This document shows, one piece after another, positions 57,785-64,000 of a DNA stretch of 64,000 nt. The notes below the pieces were generated by a model that was given only the letters and a program-made list of their open reading frames with translations, had not been told where the DNA came from and ran no database searches. The stretch comes from Pezizomycotina sp. ARF18 (lineage: Eukaryota; Ascomycota). A program made the position numbers and the translations under genes. Position 1 is the stretch's first letter. The number at the start of each line of letters is the position of its first letter. The stretch covers positions 349,329 through 413,328 of the forward strand of contig AZLU01000001.1 in assembly GCA_002224055.1 (NCBI GenBank). The letters run 5' to 3'.

Positions 57785-58532
57785 AAACTTGAAAGTCGGT
57801 TTTCAGATAGCTTATCATAAGCTACAGAACCCTGGTACTCGCAGAAATTGTTATTTGTACGGGAAACGCTTACGAGGTTATTTGAATTGCGTTTTATCTA
57901 TTATTTATTTATTTATTCTTCTCACCGTTTCAAGTTGTGTTTTCAACAAGTTTCCGTTTTGCTCCAGCAGGGCCCAAACCACCTATCGCTTTTTAACACC
58001 TATAGCTTTTTAGTATGCGATAAATCGAGTGTGGATATACTGCTATCACTGCCAAGTAAACTTACGCGCATTATAAGGTGGCTGTATACCATTACAGCAA
58101 CAAAAAATGTATGATCCGGATGTGTATAGCGACGGCATGAAGTGAGAAGTACCACAACATCTCCTTATCGAGAGTTGGGGCATGCATTTGACAGTTTGGA
58201 ATAGAATTAGAAGTAAAACTGTTTCATAAAATGTGGATTCACAAAAATGTGGATTCAACGAGAGGACAAAACTTCAATTGGCAGCAGAAAAGTTCAATAC
58301 AGATAATCGAGAGAAAAGGAACCGAAAAAAACAACAGGGAAAGAATTTCAAATGTAAGAGAGACTGTTAATGTTGGATGAACAGGGGACGAAGTTTAAAG
58401 CATGGTAAAAACAAGAACACGAGAAAAACAAAAAGAAGACCAAAAAGCAAGTAGGAAACTACAAAACTATAAAACTAACTGAAAAGACTCAAAATAACGG
58501 AGTATAAATAAAGGTCCCGACGCGAAGTCGTC
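57785..58532. other. Convergent intergenic region
   Basis: Two TGTGGATTCA direct repeats (GTGGATTCACAAAAAT then GTGGATTCAA, 58232-58259) and A-rich sequence. No gene. Confidence 0.4.
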
Positions 58533-60798
58533 TTAATTCTGATATTCGAACGTTGAGTAGAAATTGGTCGAATATGAAGTAGTCTGGAAATTCTGAGAGT
58601 AAGAATTTGTCTCGAAAGTTTGCATGTCCGGGTCTTCGGAATAGACAACTCCATCGTCATATTCTTCCTCTTCCTGATTTTCATTGTCATATGTCATCAT
58701 TCCAACACCTTGATTATAGTTTGATCGCCCGCCGTCTCGGAGGTATACTCTATCACAGTTGTTTGAGAATAAGAGCTCTCATCGTGTTCGCCGCCGTTCG
58801 CATCCTTATATTTATTTTTTCTATCTTTCGTAAATGTATATGTAACCTCACCCTTATCGTCAACTTCTACCTTCTGGTCCACATCGGCCTCGACACTGTA
58901 TTGGCTGCGTACTTCGGGAGCGTGGTCTAACGCGTTTTTCAGTCGGACAGCTTTTTTTTGAGAAAACGAAATGAGTAAGTTTCATGATGCATACCAGAGG
59001 GTTTACGAAGCTTTCAACGGGTCGCTTAAAATACTTCTGTTGAACTCCAGGCCACTTCCTTAAGCTATATTTGGGGTGGGGGAAGATAGTATTAGTAAAC
59101 GTAGCTCTCATTCGTGCTTTAATAATTAATAGGATGGAGAACAAGTCTTACCTCTTTGAGCTTCTTGATCGTGGTTTCTATGGTCTTGCCGATGAACGAC
59201 TTGCGCGTGGCTAACGCCTTAAGGTTTGCGCGGTCTCATCCTATTCAGAAGGTCGGCAATCTTATCGTAGCACGAGGCCTGCTCGTTGAACAGCTGGCTG
59301 AGTTCGGTCATGGCGGTAATAGCGGTCTCCATCTTGTCGTCCAAGTCGTCGAACTGTGTGAGCATCTTGTTGACGTTGAGAACAAGCTGGGTTTGCTCCG
59401 CGTTATCAGCCTTTGCCTTTTCAATATCGCCACGGAGTCTATCCAACGAGTCCCTAAGGCTCTTCGCTTTGGCGGCGTGGACTCCCATGACAATCCATCC
59501 GGCTCCCGGCACGACCGCAAAACCACAGGCGATGCCGGTATTCTTTTTCTGTATGCAAGAAGGAGTTTTGTTAGCGCGTATCTCATCAAAGGCGCCAGCT
59601 TAGATTTGTTATTGTCAAGACTCAGAGTTGTGGATCAACTACCCATTCGCCTTCCATGTTATTCGCCGACTCGATATCGGCCTTGACTTTGTCCATGGGT
59701 CCTTCAAAGCTTTATTCAGGACATTCAGGTACGGGTCCGTCTTTTGCAAGGCATTTTGAGCTGGCCCATCCTTATATTGTTTAGTAAGGAAGGTGACATC
59801 CTTGAGGTTCTTCTCAGTATCCGATCGGAACTGCAAGGTGAATATTAATGTTAGCACAAACAAGTTTTGTGACGTAAACCGATGCACCAAAGAGGCGATT
59901 ACCCTGAGCAGCTGCTCAACGATTCTCTTCGTCTCCTCTTCTTTCTCGGTCGCATTGTCCTTTAGGAGGCCAAGAGCCGCTAGTGCACTCTCTTTAGCGT
60001 TCTTAAATTCCTCTGCTTGTTGATCCTGTTCGGTTTTGTATTTGGGGTCCATGAGGATATCAAGGTTATCCTTAAGATTGATCTCCTCGGCGTCCGAAAG
60101 CATGTCCACAGCTTCATCGCTGTAGTTGATTGCCGCACTCGCCGCAGTGACTGATAGATATCGGTGAAGGTTAGTCTTTTTCTCGAGAAGTAAGACAAAA
60201 AAAGGAAGAGGAAATGTATTGATCGAGAGTTTGCACAAGGCAGGGTTCATACTAAGCTTGTTGAGGTGATTATCGTGGAAGTCTTTGCAGGAAGAGCCAA
60301 TGTTGATCATAGTACTTTTGGTTTGCTATTTCGCATCGATGGTTTATTAGCTGTTGTCTATTCTCCTCTAAAGCTGCAATAGGGGATAGGAATCTTACGT
60401 TATAGATATCAGGGTCAACATCAGTCAACTTTCTGAAGGCATTCTTAGGTATTTTAGATTCGAATTCGGAGGCATTGTTAGGAAGCTCTTTGCCAGAAAC
60501 CACGTAGGCCTGGAGGGCTATTAATTGTTTCAAAGGTTGTCAGTCAAGCTAGTCGAGCAGCAATACGCTTGATGATAAAAGCAAGTAGTAAAATAAAGAG
60601 GTAAAAATTGATATAGATGTCCGAACCGCGCTTTTATATGCTAGGAGTACTTACAGAAATAACCCTTCGACTGAAGGATGAATCTGTTTGGTTGTCCCGC
60701 AGGGGTTTCAACGATAACCTTGTCGGAGACCCGCTCAGTGAGCTCATGGCGTTCTTGAGCTCCTGATCCTGAGGGGTTTCGGGGGTCCAGTCAGACAT
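58533..60798 (-). pseudogene. Alpha-xenorhabdolysin-like (XaxA/ClyA-type) relic
   Basis: Tentatively a member of the fungal proteins annotated as alpha-xenorhabdolysin-like, helical pore-former relatives. The start region is at 60798 and the end at 58533. The parts are a short N-terminal region, a long all-helical body rich in Lys/Glu/Ala heptads, a hydrophobic hairpin-like segment near 59500, a second helical stretch, and an unusual acidic C-terminal extension rich in Tyr, Ser, Asn and Gln. Several short introns with GTAAG-type donors split it, as is usual for fungal members. It looks broken, in roughly four to six places, or the assembly is faulty here as in neighbouring genes. Family assignment rests on recalled sequence texture and is not certain. 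Confidence 0.45.
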
Positions 60799-63700
60799 TT
60801 TGTTACTTAAGTTGGTGTTCGAGGCGATTAATAAGAGCTTTAAGTGTATAAAAATGGTTCGGGAAGAATGAATTGGCTTTCGTAGTTGAGGTAGTTGTGT
60901 TGTTGAAGTGATGAGAATTTCCTGCTTCAAGGTGGAAACCAATCGTATTTATAGACCACGAGCCGTGAATCTTCTCATGTTTGTTTAGTTTAAGATAATT
61001 GAACGCCTTTGCACACTTCATTCAGGCCTTTTGATACCATAGACCTATCCAGTGCTTTCGTTGAGGCAGTCTCCGTTAATGTAGGCCAATCATCCCTCCA
61101 ATAAATGGACACTAGTAGATCTTTAGAGTTCAGCTTGTTATTAATGCATAACCCTACTAGATTAGTGGCGTTTCTAGTTCTTTAGGAAGCTCCGAGAAAA
61201 ACAATATTTTTCATTTCGGAAGTGATTAGGTGATTGATCGCGACTACGGAAATCTGCAAATGGGAAAATGAAAGTTCAGCTCAAGACTGAATTGAGAAAA
61301 AATGCACATGTGGGTCTATTGGTAATTTCTGAAAACGTGGAGTAAAGGATCTTTTTAGATATAGGATGGATATACGTATCTTGGTAGCGATGTAGTGATG
61401 TATATCACGAAGTTTCTTTAAACTTCATAATTGTTTCTTGGTCCTTTTGTGCTCACTATCGCGTCCTACCCCTCAGATACTTTTGTAGAAATCCGCAAGC
61501 CAATTATTTGAAGCGACATCCACAAGCATTAGTCTGAAGAGGCGTTATAGACTTCTAGCGCTAAATCAAAGTTTTCGCAAGAAAAAAAAAACAATATATT
61601 CTCTCAACAACCTGCTAGCTTGATCCTGCTCCGCTAGTGCACCAGAACGATCAACGTGCTTTCTCCGCCACGAAAAGTTGACAATGACAGATTTTAAGTT
61701 GCGGCAGCCCCGCCAACATAGGGACGTCTTGTTGAATCAAGAGACCAATGACACGGGATGCGGATGTCATCACCGCACTGCACACGCAGCCCTAGTATCA
61801 ATCATGGCGCGATACTGTGAGCAGATCCTAGCTGAATCAAAGTTGACCTGCTTTAGCGGCTTCGGCAATCGTCGGCAGCTGAGACACGAGTTTGCTGAGC
61901 ATTCAAAATAAACATCGTTGTATTTTCCTAGACTGCTGGTGAAATAGCGGGGAACGGAAGACGATATCTCTACGAATCCAAGAGTGGGAGCCAATCGATA
62001 CTTAGTAACAACCTGGAAAACGGTGTAGGTGTAGGATAAGCGGAGACTAAATCCGTTCGCGAGCAGTCTAAAGAAAGAAACTGTCCTGAGATAGAAACCG
62101 ATAAGGTTGACGCTAACCTGGTTAGCTACCTACTTGGGACAACAAGTGGTTTTCTATAAGAATAGAACTGTTGGTGGCGTTTGATATTTCAATCTGGTTT
62201 GCATGTGCATAAACTTAAACTTAGCGTCCTTCGGAGGTCCCTTGACTAACTTACGCCCAGCATTAGTCTAAGAAGAGGGCCTGTGCTTGTCAAGCGCAGC
62301 GACAATAGTTTTATTCTCCTTGTGCTAACTATCGATATGATGAAGTTTTGTAATCCCGTTAATTAACCGCGTGCTGAAGAGACTTACCGGGACCTAAAAT
62401 GTTAAATAGGTCAAAGGATCTCCTGAATTTTCATATCGTGCCGATTAGGGGGATGACGAGGAACATTGGGGCACACGAAGGAATCGGAGAATTGAGATTT
62501 AAAAAGAAACTCTAGTAATTACTTAATTATTCAAGAAAAGAATGAAACTCCAAGACGAAAGCGATACATCAAAAAGAAGAAAAAGACAACGCGATACTTT
62601 TACGGCGGAGCACGGTCCCTTACATGGAAGACCTAGCAACAGTCATGGCTGGGGTGAGCAGTTTTCAGCGATCCTAGACCTAGATTCTAACGTACTCGAT
62701 AGAGTACCTGAATCGAATGAGTGAGGTTGAATATGCATATCAATCATATATGCGACAATAACCAATCATTTTACCATAATCACCACGAACGGTACCTTCT
62801 GCACCTGTTCAAACTGTTGACTGGATCCAATTGAACTCTTCTTCACCTCTATCACAACATTCCTAAACAAAGTTTTCAGGTAGCCACCGATGGAAGCCTC
62901 ATAATGCGGAAATAGACTACTTTACACGTTGCCGCATCACCATTGCATCTGTTGATATACTCATATCATCAATAAATGGCGTGCAAAGGAGTATTAAATG
63001 CTTTCTACTGACTAGAATGAGTTTCCTGCACACTTCCTGTAGAACTGCACTCGCTGTTTAGTTTTATTCCCATCTTTTAAAAAGAGATTCAAAGAGCCAG
63101 TGTGACAATTGACACGGAAGTCCAAACTTAATCTCCAGAAGCAGAGCCTATCAATATCACGCTATCATTAGAACTCTGAGCTCAGCTCTAAAACTTCCAC
63201 AATCTTGTCAAAAGCCATAAAGCACAAGCAGACTGATTTAGAACTTATCATGATCCGTATAACATCCGCATAACATTTCTAATTGAACTGATTCCAGAGC
63301 TGAACCATGGCCACGAGGATCTAGACCAATATAATAAGATGATGCTTTAGTCCCGAAGACTACTCTCTCAACCGATAGGCTGTGATAGGCTAGCGGATCC
63401 CCCTGTTCCGTAAACACTGGCTGTCAGTTTTTTAACTATCCTGAGAATATTCAGACCTTCGTAAGGAATAATGGTGTGCTTGAGTGTTGAACCCCCGCGC
63501 AGCAATTGAACAAGGTGAGATCGACCATACAGCCTCCTCTATAATCTTTTCAAGTTGGGATACTAACGATTCGGACTCAGAGCAGCCTGCCATTCGTGAT
63601 AGCCCTCTAGTTGCATCTGAGAGAGCTTAGCCAGCCTCTTCAAATATGGATATGCCTACTCAGGAAGAAACTTAAAGAAAGAAACCCAAAGAGTAAGAAA

Positions 63701-63898
63701 ACATCAAACCCCGAGAAGGAAAATTATAAATTACCAATATAGCCCCTGCTCTGGAGAAGTTTGTTTTGTCTCTAGTCTTCACCTCAAGACCGTATTTCAG
63801 CAAAACCACAGACAGCTCCTATATCAAGATAAGAATATAGTTCTTCTATTAAACCTTTTCCCTATCTTCTTAAAAACAAGACCCCAGTCGTTTCGAAA
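60799..63898. other. Gene-poor region of 3.1 kb
   Basis: The frame 62542-62724 (plus; MKLQDESDTSKRRKRQRD, about 60 residues, basic then acidic) could be a small gene or an exon, without support. 61678-61911 has no motif. The last 200 bases form a pyrimidine- and A-rich leader to the start at 63899. Confidence 0.35.
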
Positions 63899-64000
63899 AT
63901 GTCTCAGGTGCTCCCTCCCGAAGGTCCAGGAGGAGAGGCGCCAGGAGGGAGGCGCCAGTATTCCCAAAGTTCCATATCGCCGTCGTGGCCACCTTGGTTG
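63899..64000 (+). CDS. Start of a gene cut by the window end
   Basis: ATG at 63899 in a good fungal context (CGAAAATGTC), preceded by a CT/A-rich leader. The 34 codons present read MSQVLPPEGPGGEAPGG then RRQYSQSSISPSWPPW: a Pro/Gly/Ser-rich, probably disordered N-terminus. No function can be given. Confidence 0.45.
   Translation, partial: MSQVLPPEGPGGEAPGGRRQYSQSSISPSWPPWL

Overview
The window reads as nuclear DNA of a filamentous ascomycete (Pezizomycotina). The evidence is short spliceosomal introns (GTAAGT/GTATGT donors and, in the tyrosinase gene, a TACTAAC branch site), a HET-domain protein, DUF6536, MARVEL-like and NmrA-like proteins typical of these fungi, many genes with signal peptides, and a Ty1/Copia element turned into AT-rich sequence in the way repeat-induced point mutation (RIP) does. 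An 88-base run of N (42498-42585) shows a draft assembly. I see no tRNA, rRNA or CRISPR array.

Layout. 0.4-9 kb (all minus strand): a two-exon hypothetical gene, a small secreted protein, a long 2OG-Fe(II) dioxygenase-like gene with an internal 85-bp tandem duplication, and a secreted tyrosinase. 9-14.8 kb: mostly gene-poor, with one multi-span membrane protein. 14.8-20.1 kb: ACC deaminase, a monocarboxylate-porter-like MFS transporter and an NmrA-like oxidoreductase. 21.2-25.7 kb: a HET-domain gene facing away from a trypsin-like serine protease gene. 26-28.3 kb: a second NAD(P)-binding protein and an intact MARVEL-like membrane protein. 30-31.1 kb: a 13-cysteine small secreted protein beside a perfect 7-nt minisatellite. 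33.8-36.3 kb: a DUF6536 membrane protein. 37.2-42.1 kb: a Copia LTR element with 5-bp target duplications. 42.3-42.9 kb: an unidentified gene crossed by the assembly gap. 46.2-52.1 kb: three genes for secreted proteins. 52.9-57.8 kb: two related cysteine-rich proteins with acidic tails and an F-box protein. 58.5-60.8 kb: a relic of the alpha-xenorhabdolysin-like family. A new gene begins at 63899.

A striking trait is that most host genes are open over long stretches but change frame several times, with few in-frame stops inside the coding segments, while their introns keep good splice sites. That pattern fits small insertion/deletion errors in the assembly at least as well as real decay. Coordinates below therefore give whole gene spans, not single open frames.

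Functionally the content is accessory: secreted proteins, recognition and cell-death-type genes (HET, protease, pore-former-like), ubiquitin-ligase adaptors, and a small metabolic group (ACC deaminase plus transporter). Links between neighbours are inference only.
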